Shown here: positions 37,601 to 51,000 of the stretch, piece after piece | How positions within the stretch are numbered: position 1 is the stretch's first letter | How the letters are laid out: every line of letters starts with the position of its first letter | Program-made: the position numbers and the translations under genes | Notes under the pieces: model-generated | Seen by the model: the letters and a program-made list of their open reading frames with translations, nothing else | Told to the model about the DNA's origin: nothing | Databases searched by the model: none | Origin: Atherinomorus stipes | Taxonomy: Eukaryota; Chordata; Actinopteri; Atheriniformes; Atherinidae | DNA length: 64,000 nt | Reading direction: 5' to 3' | Assembly: GCA_023101725.1 (NCBI GenBank) | Contig: JALJCO010012849.1 | Span: 1,550,001 to 1,614,000 of the forward strand

Positions 37601-40600
37601 ATAGCTACAAGTTTAATTCCTCCCTGCCAGTAGGTGGTGCACTCACATTCACTCAGTCAATTAGCATTAGCAACATTACAGAACCGGCTAACCATTAATT
37701 AGTATCAGCAAATATTTAACTTCAATGTCCAGGAGGAAAGCAGCCTCCACGGGGCTTTTAAGCCCCTTTGGTAGCTTCATCCTCATCTAGCTTCGTTTTT
37801 TTGTTGTAGATGTTGCATGGTAATCAGATGTAAATATTTATATTAGACCTGTCAAAATTGATAAAAACAAATACTTATATGCGATAAATAATTTCCGTAA
37901 ATGTAGTACTTTTATTCAGCACCCCCAAGATGTTCAATGGATGTATTAGTTTTGAAAAAATGTTTTGATGAAAAAATTGTAGCTTTCACCTTTAAGGAGC
38001 TCTGTGTCGCTCACTAGAACAGGACAAAATCCCATTAATGTAATCTTGTGTGAAGGTGGTGCACCCCCCTCATTTATAAGTTTGTAAGAATCTTTTAAAT
38101 TACACTCAATTAAAATTGCCTTGAAAAGAAGCCAGTACAACCTGAGATATAGAACAGCCCATGATACATCACATCATGATGTCATAAATTGTACAGAAAC
38201 TAAACTCAAAGTTTAGGTTTGCTGCACATCAATCTGGGATGTAATAAAGTAATGTCCAGCTAAACAAATATATAAAATCTATCACTAAGTCCATCATTCT
38301 CCAGTCAGAGAGGTAATTCTTCCAAGTGTGGGTGTTGTGGCAAGTTCGCACCAGTATGCTTAGAAAATGATAAGAAAACTGCAGCTATATTTCAGACTCC
38401 TCAGTAAACATGCTAAATCTTACAGGATGGTACAATTAGAAAAAAAAAGAACATTAGTTCTTGTTTGCAGAGCTTTGGCACAAAATAAACACTTAGATTT
38501 GGGCTTGTTCTGGAGCTGCAGGACCTGGACACCCTGCAGTCATTGAGTTGACCCTTAACTCCTCTGCATGCCAAAGTTTTGTAGAGTCAAATATGAGGCC
38601 ATCTGTCCGACAACTAAATCTTCTCTAAAACTGGGTCATGCAACAGGGCAATGATCCCAATTACTTCAGCAAATCTACAACTGAGCAGTTGAAAAGCTCA
38701 GCTTTACTTACATGACACCTTACAAACCCAAGAGGAAGTCAAAGTGCTTCACAGAACAAAAGCTAAATTAAAATATAAACATTTTGGGCAAAAAATAGAC
38801 TCAAAAAAAGCTTTAAGCCACTCATGAAAGCAATGAAATAATCAATAATAGCAAGAAATCAGTTGAAAACACAAGGCACAAGCAAAGATGGATTGCTAAG
38901 AAATTCATGCAGATTTATCAACAAAATGATTGATTCAACACAACATTTTTTTAAAAAGAGAGTTTTAATCTTTGTTTTAAATGCAGGCTCCCCAAAACGT
39001 AAGACTCTGGCTTCTAATGTAGTCCCAGAAGTTCTGGGAATAGTAGACATACTGAGAGCAGCGTGTTCTCGCGGGGTGGTAGATCTTCCAGATAGATAGA
39101 GGCTTTACCATTAAAGGTGCCATGACATCAAATTTCACTTTTCTGGGGTTTTGGGGGTATAATATGATCTGTTGTGCACTGATGAGGCCATGTGAATGTC
39201 CAGAGTGAGAATCAAAGTTCCTGTTTATGGTCTGTCAGCTTTGTCTCTCTGCTCAGAAACAATTGAATCAGACAGCAGGCTATCATTCTACGTAGTTCTA
39301 TCATTCTACGTAATTCAATTGCTCCAATAAGAGCACACTATCAAGTAAACAGCCCCCCCCCCCTCTCCCCTAACGGTTTATGCACCGTCCGCTCGCCCCC
39401 TCCCCTCCCTGTCTGATTCAGCTTCGTGTATGGAGCTAGTAGTAACTTCTGTGCAGTCAGGTCTGGATTTTCAAACAAATGGATTTAAAAGAAAACTTCT
39501 GCAGTAACACTGAGGGAGGGGGCCACAACCTTGTCATTACCTGTAAGTTTATTTATTTTCTAAATGCTGTCTTGTCTGATAAACGTAGCTCACACTGTCT
39601 GAAGTGCACATGTTGCTAGCAGTTAGCCTTTAGCAAACTCCGACCGCAGCTTGACCTAGATTCTCCAAATAAGGTCATAGCCAAATAAGGTGTAGCCAAT
39701 CAAAATGAAGTCAACGTGGTCTCTGGATAAAGCTCCATATCATCACCGGACCCAACTGTATTACTGAGGAAGTGAGGTCTGGCGTTTCAAAACAATACTC
39801 CGCTGTAAAAAATGCCGTTTTTTTCTTTGGAGTATTTACATATGCAGTAATGCCAACAACATAAACTAGTTTTTAACTGCTATGTCATCACTCCTTTAAG
39901 TGCTTTGTAAGTAATAAGAACAAATTTAGGTTCTCCTCTCAACTTTAAGGCCATAACAGAAGAATTGTTCTGCTGTATCTCTTACAGTCAGTGAGATCTG
40001 TCCATCAACTGAAAAGACGTGTCCAGGATTCTCCACCGAAGAACTAGAAGCTAAAGTAATGTTGTGATTATACAGTATGAGCAGATAGTGATTCACTAAA
40101 GATTTCAGAGCCAAAAGCAGTCAGTCAGTTAATGTGGACATGCCTGAATTCAAAGGTTAAAAATGTCAAGAAATCCAAGTTAAACTAGTCTTTTAAATGG
40201 GAAAAGAGCTGACTGACCCCAGAAAATGGTGGAGCAACTAAAACCCTGTGAAAGAGATTAAACTCATGGTGTTATATGTTTTAGTTGTAGTCTCAACATC
40301 AATCTAAATGAAATGTTCTGGACTGTAAAGTGGAAGTACTGATCTTTGTCAGATTTTCACACTTTGGTGCCCCTAATCAAGGCACACTTATCTGTCCTCC
40401 TGTCTCTTCTCTGAGCTCTCTCCAGGTAGTAAAAGTCAATTTAATGTCGACTCTTATCTCTTGCTCTGTCTCTCTCTGTGTTTGTTTTCCTTGCTTCTTC
40501 TCTTAATGTCCTCTTGCGTGTCTTTGCTGAATCCGCCATGGTGGGTGATCAAAATGACTGTTTCTAATGTGTGACGCAGTCCCATAAAGCCAAAGCTGCA

Positions 40601-41978
40601 GCAGTCATATGATGCCCTGAGCTGGGGGGAAAAAAAAAGTTGTGATGCAGTTTTTCAGTCCCAACAGGGCAACAACAGCTCCCAAGAATATACATAATTA
40701 ATCTCACTGTCCCATCAAAATAAATCAGAAGCAAAGAGTTCATCAGAAATTGATGAAGTTTTACTAGATTTCTGCAGTGCCTATGCTCTTTAGCACCCCC
40801 TACAGTCGTGAAATGGAACATCACAATTAAATACACATTCATACACATTCATTTGCTGACTTGGTGAGAAGGCTGCTAAAACACAGAGCAGCCACCAGAT
40901 ACATGGTGCAATAAGGCCTGGCAATGTTACATTAATCTGCAATAATAAGACTGCACATGTGCAGCACAAATACACATTTGTTCTTCTATCTTTGTGAGGA
41001 CATTCATTGACATAACGCATTAGCCCCTTACCCTAACCCTAACTACCACAACTGATTGCCTAAACCTGGCCCTTGCCCTAACCCTAGCTAAAACCTAATT
41101 GCAACTTAATCTCTAAAACCTAATCTTGACCCTCAAAACGGGGTTTGGACCCGTGGGGACTGGGAAAATGTCCCCACAAGGGCAAGATGTCCCCACAGAG
41201 ATGGTAAAAATCTGGAACATGGTCCCCACAATGTTGCAAAAATGCACCAACACACACTCATTTAAGAAAGAAAAAACAAAAAATCTAAATAAAACCAATC
41301 CCTTTTCTTATCTACATTTTTAAAGCTTCATATCGTACATATTAAAGTCGTGTGCTGCAAATAGGGAAAAGAACCTTTGATGCTGCAAACCTCCAAGACT
41401 TTGGTGGTAAATTTTCACAAACTGATTGAACCTTTTGACATTGGAGGAACTAATGTACTTTTCTGTTTATCTGAATGAGACTAAGGTGGCTAACTGAGCT
41501 TTCTTTGGGGAGGCTGTCATAATTGATAACAGATTTCTGATTTATAACCTACAGAGCAGAGGGAGAACTCATGGTGAACACAAATAAATATCAGCATCTT
41601 TTCTGGCAGAGCCAAATAATACAGAACAATAAACCTTATCAGGTATTATTACGGTAAATGATACAGGTTTTTCTTCAATGCTTTTTTTTTAGCTGTAAAA
41701 AGCTTCACAAACTTCTTTGAAATGAATGAAATGAAATAAAAAAATCTCAAGAATCTCAGGGTGCTGTCAGTTTTTCCAAACACTGCTTGCGTATTTTTGT
41801 AGCCAACAATACCAGAAACTTGCAGTTATGATTATACTCATGCAGGGGAAGAAAAGCGTGTGAAATGTCATCATGCAAAACTGCAATTTGTTGGACACAC
41901 AACACAATCAGACTGGGTCCCATTGTTTCATTGGGAGGTCCAGAAGTTCCCCCATCTCCTATTGCTACTATCACACTT

Positions 41979-42022
<44 letters not shown>

Positions 42023-45000
42023 ACACACGTGTTTGACCTCTGGTACTCTGTGTCATGACTGAGTAATGTTGATGCATTTTAATGCTGCTGTATCATCTCC
42101 AGCCGCATTCTGAAGTGATATCCATGAATAATGGATTAGTGAATATGAATATGTGTTATAGTGAGTCAAGTTTTCCTCCTCTGTCTTCTGTCTCCGCCTG
42201 CTGCTCTGTCTCTGGTTTTTCACACTGCTGTTGTGAGATGAAACTAGCTGTTAGACATGATTTTCAGGCATAATCATTGAATTCCCTTCTTTTGTTTAGC
42301 TGTTAAAAGCCTGGGCGCATCTGCCCCTCGTACGCCGTCTCCTCTGCTGCAGTTCCCACTTTCAGTTTGTCTCCACATCTGTTCCCACTCTTCCCCATCA
42401 CTCTTTTGTGTCCCTTCTCTCCCCAGATTAGATCATTTCGGTGCGAAAAACAATTAGTCCATTATAATAATAAATGATTTTGATTATTTGATCTTACTGT
42501 AAGTCGTTTATCAAGCCACATGCAGAGCATGTTCTGCTTTCAGCTCTGAGCTATTTGCTGCTTTTTTCTGCCGTATTTCCTTTTACAGTGAATGTCTTTG
42601 AATTATGAGGCTTTGGCAGCACAAAAAGGGTGATTTGGATGTCACCTTGGGCTGTAAAAACTTCTAATGGACTATTTTCTGACATTTTGAAGACTAATGA
42701 GTAATTGTTCGAGGCAGAACGGAAGCACTGAGCCATATGGGTCTCTGCAGCAGCAGGTGAATGCAGGTTACATCGCAGCACAATGAGATAGGATTATATT
42801 GTTTTTTGTTAAAAAGAGGATTATGCCATATGCATAATGGCACATAAAATGTAGAAGTTGTCGTGGTGTTATCTGCAGCACGTGACCTTTGGGACATCAT
42901 TGTGAGGTCTGTGCATGGAAAGCTGCAGGATTGTGCAGTTTGCATGCAGTTTACATGCCAAGGAAAGTGGGGAGCGTGTAATAAGCCGTACTGCATACAA
43001 CACATTCACATTAACTCCTCTGTCTCTGTCTTCCCCTTCCTACTGCACACCTCTCCCCTGCATGCCCCCTCCTCCCCCTCCCTTCCTGTCTCCTCCCCCT
43101 CCCTCTGGCCCTCCCTCTGCTATCTCTCTGTGTAGTTGTTCTATCGTGTGACAGAGGAGAGGGCTCGCCAGGCGGAGCTCTACTTGGTGGGCATGGTGTG
43201 CTACTACGGCAAGCACTACTCCACCTTCTTCTTCCAGACCAAGATACGCAAGTGGATGTACTTCGACGACGCCCACGTCAAAGAGGTGAGACACAGTTTT
43301 TGGAGTGTGCACTCTGCAGCACTGTGAGGATGCACTGTAGAGCATCTGCTGCATCCTCAGCTGTGCCTGGGAGAGCAGGAACGACAGGAACTGTGCTGAA
43401 TGTTAGTTTAAGTGCTGCATGCTCGGGCTCTTTTTGCAGTAGTGGCATCTATTGTGTTGATTCCTGGGTTTGTTTAAGTTTTTTATCTGAAAATTAAATC
43501 TCAGAGAACTGTCCCGGTGTTAAAAATGTGATGTAGTCCGATTCTGCGTTTTAAGGCAGCAGCACAAAGCTGATCAATGTGAACGTACATGTCCTTGACT
43601 CCTCTATTAGTCGCACTTCACACTGTGGATTATATTTGACCACATTATCACACTTCGTCATTAGCTCAGTCATCAATTAGAGCGCAGAGCAGCACAAATT
43701 ATATTTGACCTTCTACCTCTGGTGGAACATAAATGATGTTTTAACCTTTTATGGACAAATTGTTTTCTGATTCCTGTTGTTGTGTGCTTTTTTTCTCTTT
43801 TTTTTCTGTATCTTTGTTATCTGCCCTGCTGCGCCTCCAGATCGGCCCAAAGTGGAAGGACGTAGTGTCTCGCTGTATCAAAGGCCACTATCAGCCCCTG
43901 CTCCTGCTCTACGCTGACCCCCGTGGGACGCCGGTGATACTGCAGGAGAGCCCCAACCCTTGTACCGGCTCCAACCCGCAGCTGGAGCTCCAGCACTGCA
44001 GCAGCAAAGCTGGTTACGACAGCGAAGACTCGGGTACAGCAAAGATGAACACTATGCCGCACATCAGATGAGATTACTTTGTCTTTATCAGCTGGTTGTG
44101 TGAGAGGATTCAGCTTTAAAGCTCTGACCTTCAACCCTCTAATCCAACCTCTGCTTCTGTATACTGCAGAGCCTGAGCTTATTTTCCTGCTTTTTGACTG
44201 TAAACAGAATATGAATATGCAGGATTACCTAAAGGGCCATCTCTCCTTTCTCTCTCAGGTCGGGAGCCTTCCATATCTAGTGATACTCGTACGGACTCGT
44301 CCACGGACAGCTCCAGTCACCGCACTTCTCGCAGCCGACCCCTACACCAGTCCACGGGCAGCCACCTCTCCAGCGAATCCCAGACCACAGTGGTCTGTAA
44401 TTACGACGTCGGCACACCGCCGCTTGGTGCTGACGCTGGAGGTAATGCTTCAAATCCAAAGTTTTCACTCTCAGCTGCACCTTACTTTGAAATAACTGCG
44501 AGCACCCAAGTGACTGCAGCGTTTTCAGGAAATCAGCAAGTTTACTGAGCTGCGATACTTATTGTTGATGCAGTTAAGAGGCAAACAGAGGTCCGTTTTC
44601 AAGTTTCAGCTGAAATTAAAGCAGTTTTTATTTTTTTGGCTGAGCCCGATCGCTGCAGGCTCTTCAGGTTATGCGCCTCGTTAGTGGTTATTCTTACATT
44701 TATTTGCACTGCTGCCTACATAATTGCTCCCTGTGGGATAAATAAAATTTTTTTTTATTGGATTTACCTTCTCCTCCCCTCCTTCCCTTTTCTCCCACGA
44801 TCAGAGTCAGCAGTGGAGGGTCCTCCCCGTCCTCCGTCCCCTCCCCTGCAGGAGTACAAGGAGACGGCCGTCTTCCTCCTCTCCTCCCACAGGCCTCTCA
44901 CCTCCTCCTCCTCCTCTCGCCCCCTGTCCTCCTCGTCTTCGTCGGGAGTCGGGGGCTGCGAGGGCGGGGTTGGAGGGCCCCACTGGGAGGATGAAAGCAC

Positions 45001-48000
45001 GAGCAGCGAGAGCAAGTCCAGGTACTGCACCACTGACTCACGTCAGCTTTAAACTTCCTGCCATTGAATTCACATTCAAGCCCTGCGAACATGTTTTATT
45101 GATCAGTAAAGTTAACCTTCATTTGAGTCGCACTTTTCCGCCTTCATGTCTTCAGCCTGTGTTGTTCTATCTGCTGGGGTCTGCCCTGCAACTGGGATAA
45201 AACGCTTCCTTTTTTAGCAGGGGAAGACAAATTCAAAACATTGAGAATCCTTTTTTTGTGAAACCGCTGCACATGTAGATGCTTTATTAGATCATCACAA
45301 CTGATCATTTTAACATGTAGCCATTGTATGCACCCCTTAAACCTGCTTACAAGATAAATGTGGCGGCTCCTGAGACATTTATTGGTGTAAACAAGAAGAA
45401 AATGCTCCACAGATGCTCCACTTTGTTGACCAGACTATTATCCTGAGTTATCTGCTAATTTAACCTCTTAAGACCTTGACCAGCTATAAAAATGAAAGCA
45501 CGTGTGAGGTGTGGGGGCAAAATGTGTCTTTGGTGTAGATGCATGTGTCTAATGGCTCAACCAGAAAATCGTTTTTTAAGTAGACAAGTTATAAAGGCCG
45601 GGAGCCGCTGCCTTAATATTTAATAGTGCAATGCATTTAACAACATGCTAAATCTTGTTCTTGAAAGTAAGGACATATTGTAACTAACAGATAAATGTGT
45701 TAGAATAGAAAGGACCACATTTACTGAAGACTGAACAAGAAGTTTCAAATAGTTGCATAGGCCTAAAAATTGTATTAACTTTTTGGGGTATTTTCACAGG
45801 AACTTTAGACTCTTTTAATGAAACTATTTCCAGAAAAAATAGTAATTAGAGGTGGAGGAAGCTCCTTGCAAATAGATCCACTAACAAAATATGTAACACT
45901 GGGCTGCCTTCACATACATTAGGCACTGTTTCCACACTATGACGTTATTGCCTTACTGCCAAACGTTTTTAGCAGCTTATCTGCCTCTTCTTATCTGCCC
46001 CTGCCTGCATTAGCCTTTACATTCAGAATGTAGATGTTTACTCTAATTCTCTTTCCTAATATGTATTAATGCTCATCCAATCTATTATACTCTGTAAACC
46101 TTCGGTTTTTCATATCGTATCAACACTGAAAAGTTGCATAAGTGCTTATTGTGCTCCAGGAAAACCCCATTTTTACTTGTTTCTGCAGCTTTTCAGTTTG
46201 TTTCAATTTTCTCCTCTAGTTCTTCTGGAAGCCGTTACCGGCCAACCTGGAGACCCAGGAGAGAGGCCCTGAACATCGACAGCATCTTCACCCGACAAAG
46301 AGACACCTCTCTGGGCTACAACACTGTACCTGGCCCCCCTCTCCCTCAGGAGACCCAGAACTCCCTCCCCTCGGAGGGACCCATTCCACAGCCAGGACTG
46401 CAAGAAGTAGAAGGGAGGGAAGTCGGGGTCTTGGAGGTGGGCTTTGGGCTGGTCGGGCAGCCCAGGTCTTTGGGCAGCGGGCGGACGATGGGTCCCCCTG
46501 CACCTCCACCTCTGAGAGGGGTGGAGCACCAGCCACGTCTGATCCAGAGGATGGAAAGTGGCTACGAAAGCAGTGAGAGAAACAGCAGCAGCCCCGACAG
46601 GTAGGTCGCTCACAAATAACAATTACTGTCTGTTGCTCTCAGATTTTGTTCTTCATCATGTTCCCACATTAGTTTGTCTTGTTTTTCTGTTCCTCTTTAC
46701 TTTATCAGCATGAAACACAAACGGGACATTAACAAGGACAAATGGTCCAATAAAAGCGCTTAATAACAGTGAATTAAGCAGTGAACTCACCGTCTGTATC
46801 GTCGGATTTTTCAACGTTTTCCTTTTTTGTGTGTTTTTCTTGCTTTGTAATTTTCTGCAGGGAGGTGGGGCAACAAAAACGGGCGCTGATGTCAGGACCG
46901 TCATGGCGTTCAGTGCCAAAGTCAAAGAGCAGCAGCGCCATCCTGCAGGAGCTGCCTTCACCCAGCTGGAGTGGTGGAACCAATGCAGGTATTTCATTCA
47001 GTTTTGTTTAAAAATACATGTAGAGTATGCACATAGATACTGTTAGGTGTATAAAGCTTGATTGACACTTGAATTTTTACATTTTTAAAAAATTTTTTCA
47101 GGCCCTGGGCGCAGTGAGCTGGATGAGCTGCAGGAGGAGGTAGCCAGGAGAGCCCGCCAGCAGGAGCAACAGAAACGAAAGGAGGCGGAGAGAGAGGCGG
47201 CCATGGGATTCAACCCCAAACCCAGCAAATTCATGGACCTGGATCAGCTCCAACACCAGGGTATGGATAACATAAGATAAAGAAAGGCAGAGAGTACAGA
47301 GGCTACTTGTCTGGGATGTGAGATATTTTTAATAGAAAAGAACCGAGTATTAGAGAGCATGTCCTCACTTGTCTAGTGGTGTGTAGTTTTGTCTTTATTT
47401 GCTCACTTTTTAAGATGTTTGTTCCTGAAATTTCAGAGCTTTAACACTAACTCTACATCTTCAAAGCTACATACCACTTTGAAAAGTGAGAAAATCCAAC
47501 TACATTTTTAAGCTGCACAAACTTTATATGTAGGAACACAAACAAAAGAATCACTTGTTTGTTAAAGTGCTGGAATTTGACCAGTTAAATTCTCGTGCAG
47601 TGCAGCTTTAAGGTCACTTTATCACCTGTTGTGTAGTTAGTAGTCACAGTGACTCGTGTGTCGGCGCTTCTGTATGACCTCGTCTTTGTCCTCCGTTCCC
47701 ATCTGTTGGTCCGTCCCTCCATCTGTTTCTCTTTGCTGGTGTTTTTTTTTTTTTTTTTATTCGTCTGTGAGTTCTGTTTTTTTTTAATGTCACTGTTTTA
47801 TTAAGGTTGTGTTAAACAGTTTCAGCTGAGTTCGGTGAAGCTGAAAACAGAGCAGAGAGCGAATAGGGACACTGAAACCCCTATGGGACGTTCACTGACC
47901 AGCACTTTTGTGTGAAAATCTCACTCCCATTTAAAATCCAACGTAGTTCAGAAATTCAGCGTCCTGGACACTTTCTAGAGTTTGCAACATATTTGTGTGT

Positions 48001-51000
48001 GTGTTTGTGTGTGTGCGTACATATTCTGCACATGTTGACACAGTCCATCAAATATCATAAACATATCAGTGTGTCCATCCTGCGCACGTTCAATGTGAGA
48101 GTGAGATAAACATGAGACTGGCACTTTGACTTGCTTAAGTAAATTTATATCAAGTCATTAAGGATTAATATTTAGTCTGTTCTAACAGTTCATCATTTCC
48201 TCTGTGGTTCTGGAGGTCGTGTCCATTCCTGGTGAATTACTCAACTGATAGCTTTTGCTGTCTTGTTTCAGAGGTGTATATAGTACCAAACCAGGGTCGT
48301 GAAACTTAACTAGATGTCTGCAGGTGCTTTACTGGCCATGTAGAATACAGTGTTTTTATGCCTCTGTAACTGTGGCTGCAGGTACTATGCTTGCAGTTTC
48401 TCTGTCTGTCCAATTGTCTCAAGCACATTACTTGAATAACTCAATAAGATTTCCTGAAATTTGGCACAAACTTGCACGTGCACTCCAGTGCAAACTTTTT
48501 AGAGTTTGGTGGTCTGAAGTCATTGACAGCTGAGACCCAACAAAAGACATTTTTCACTCAGCCTTCGTGTTTGAAAAATGAAGCCAATGCAAAAAAACAA
48601 AAGAAAAACCGTTGCTTTGTTTAGTGTCCAGCAGGGGGCGACTCCTGTGGTTGCAAAAAATTATATACTGTAACATTGTTTCTGTTTTGTAAAAATTAGT
48701 CAAATTTGAAAAAATGTACAAGTTATGCTGTAGGTTAAGGTTACGTGTGACTGGTTAAGGCTACAGTATACTTCTCCGACTGTGTAATGTGTTATCCAAC
48801 TGCGTAACGATGGAGACCCCCCCAGTCTTCATAGTTCTCCATCATGCTGGATACGCAGTGCAATTTCCCGCCTGATCAGTAGGGGTCGCTACCCAAGACT
48901 GACCTACTCATATGATGCTGATGGTCGGTAACCTCGGTGGTTATTTTGTTTCCGCTTACAGTGAGCAATGGCGTCCGAGAGAGAAAGACTGTTGTTGTTG
49001 CTGCAGCTGAATAACAGAGATACTTTTGATGCTAAATAAAGACGATGGGGGCGATTTTGATATTTCCTCACTTCTTCAGCCAAATGTTCTTCGGTTGTAC
49101 TCATATCTGCGTCTTCTTAGGCTAGCCAGTTTAAAAATAGCGGTGCGAGTGTTTACGTAGTGGTAGACCAATCACAGCCCTTGCCATCTCTGTCGTCCGG
49201 AGAGATGGACACTCAAAAAATATTTTTTGTAGCCGGAGACAACGGAGAGGCTCTCCGACGGGCTCTCTGACGACATAGAGGGCTCTCTGTAACCTATGTG
49301 GAGCACTTTGCGGACGATTATAAATTAGGCTTTAGTCATTGCAATATGAGCGCATTTAGTTTCTTTGGGTATCAGTGGAAACTTTATCAGCATACTTGTT
49401 AAGAATCAAGTACTTAAGGTAGAGTCTGAGGTTTGCCCCCTGAAAATAAACGTTAAACTTGTGCAAGTGAAATCTAACCTGATATACATCATCTGGGGGG
49501 GTTTAAAAAGAAAAGGGGGGGGGGTTCTCTCCCCCCCGCCCCCCATTAGAGAAAGGAGAGGGTGGAGGGAGATTGTGTGGGAAGGGGGGAATCAAAAAAA
49601 GGGGGGGGGGGTGAAGGGGGGGGGGGGGGTGGGGGGGGGGGGGGTGGAAGAATTGGTGAATAGGTTTTTTTATGGGAGTTTTCTTTCATATCGAAAAAAG
49701 TCGATCACAGACTGACCGTACTAATAGCTGTCGCCGCCGCCGTGGGGTGTGGGTGGTGTGGGTGGGTCTCGGGGGGGGGTGGGGGTGAGGGTGGTGGGGA
49801 GGGAGGGATAGGAGGAAGGATTATCAATCAGAAGAAAAAAAAAAAGATGGATGTCTTCCAGAGGAGGAGGGGGAAGTGAAATCCATCTCAATCCACGCCT
49901 TTGGGCCTCTACTCTCGTGGGGTGGTGAGTTTGAATGAAACTCCTTCTCCCCCTGTCTTTGCTTTTTCCCTTTGTTTTCCTCTGTTGGGGACGCTTCTGG
50001 GTGGAGATTTCTGTTTATATCGCCAGCCAATGACAGAGCTAAGGGGATGACGCTGTGTGGGAATAAGCTCATGATTAGAGCAGACGCCAGTCACTCGAAC
50101 TCTCGGGGAAAAAGGAAAGAAACTTGAAACTCTCTGTAAAAGGGGTTGAATTTCTCCCCTTAGAATTGGGACAACCCTTCAAAATCCTCATGCATCATCA
50201 ATAGTCATCCGTGGCGCAGTAAACTGACATCACGGCTGTTTCCGGAAGAGTTTGCAATGTTGTCTGCAGCAGCAATAATCTCTCTTTCCTGGGTGATTGG
50301 ATCATTTTTTTGGCTTTGGGCTGAAAAAACGTGAAAATGAGAGGAAAAGAAGACTCAAGCTTAATATTAACGCTAGATTACAGACATGAGCAAATGCACG
50401 TAATGTTACAAAACTAGCGATTCTTTTCACATTTGTAATGAAAGTGTCTGTAACACTTTAAAGCGACCTTAAAATAGCAATTTTCATATTTTATTTACAA
50501 AAGAATATTCACATTTGTGCGTCTCTTTGGCTGCCTTGGCCGATTTCCTCGCCATTTTGCCCATATTTTGCATGATATTGTGGGTAATATCATCTAGTAC
50601 CACTCATTTTCTAGTGTGCCCCTGGAAAATCTCTGTTTCGAGGGCCAGATAGAAGGGCTGGACGATTATGGACAAAATTATAATCACGATCATTTTGACT
50701 GATATTGAAATCACGATTAATATACACGATTATTCATTGATTTTATAAAGTGTTTATTGAACCACCAAAACTCGACTTCAAATATAATTTAAAAAAAAAT
50801 AAAACCGGAAATAAATTAGAAACAAGTAAAGGAGTAAAATAAGAATATTATTTAAGATAATAATAGCAATAAAAATGAATAATCAGTCTACATGCATTCC
50901 TGTTCTATACTCCCTGCAGTTTGCTTCCTATAACTCCACCAGTCTGCTCACTTCAGGATTAATTGTTTTTCTTCTATTACAGTGTTTTTATGATCTTGAA

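Larger units (their letters stand above)
33769..43135 (+). other. Intron w6: 9.4 kb, largest within the USP domain
   Basis: Interrupts the catalytic domain between LGD and LFYRV. It holds a reverse tRNA-like remnant, a hAT element with 8-bp duplications (35.5-36.1 kb), the candidate cassette exon (37.23 kb), a Tc1 transposase fragment (38.6 kb), a TTAA-flanked element (39.1-39.9 kb), a telomere-motif repeat (41.0 kb) and a (CA)n (42.0 kb). Confidence 0.7.

Noticed and set aside
41037..41095. True telomeric fusion scar
   Set aside because: Only two short CCCTAA runs inside a dispersed repeat.
49365..49715. 116-codon + frame with Gly-rich end
   Set aside because: Runs into the scrambled poly-G tract; no homology to the expected USP54 exon.
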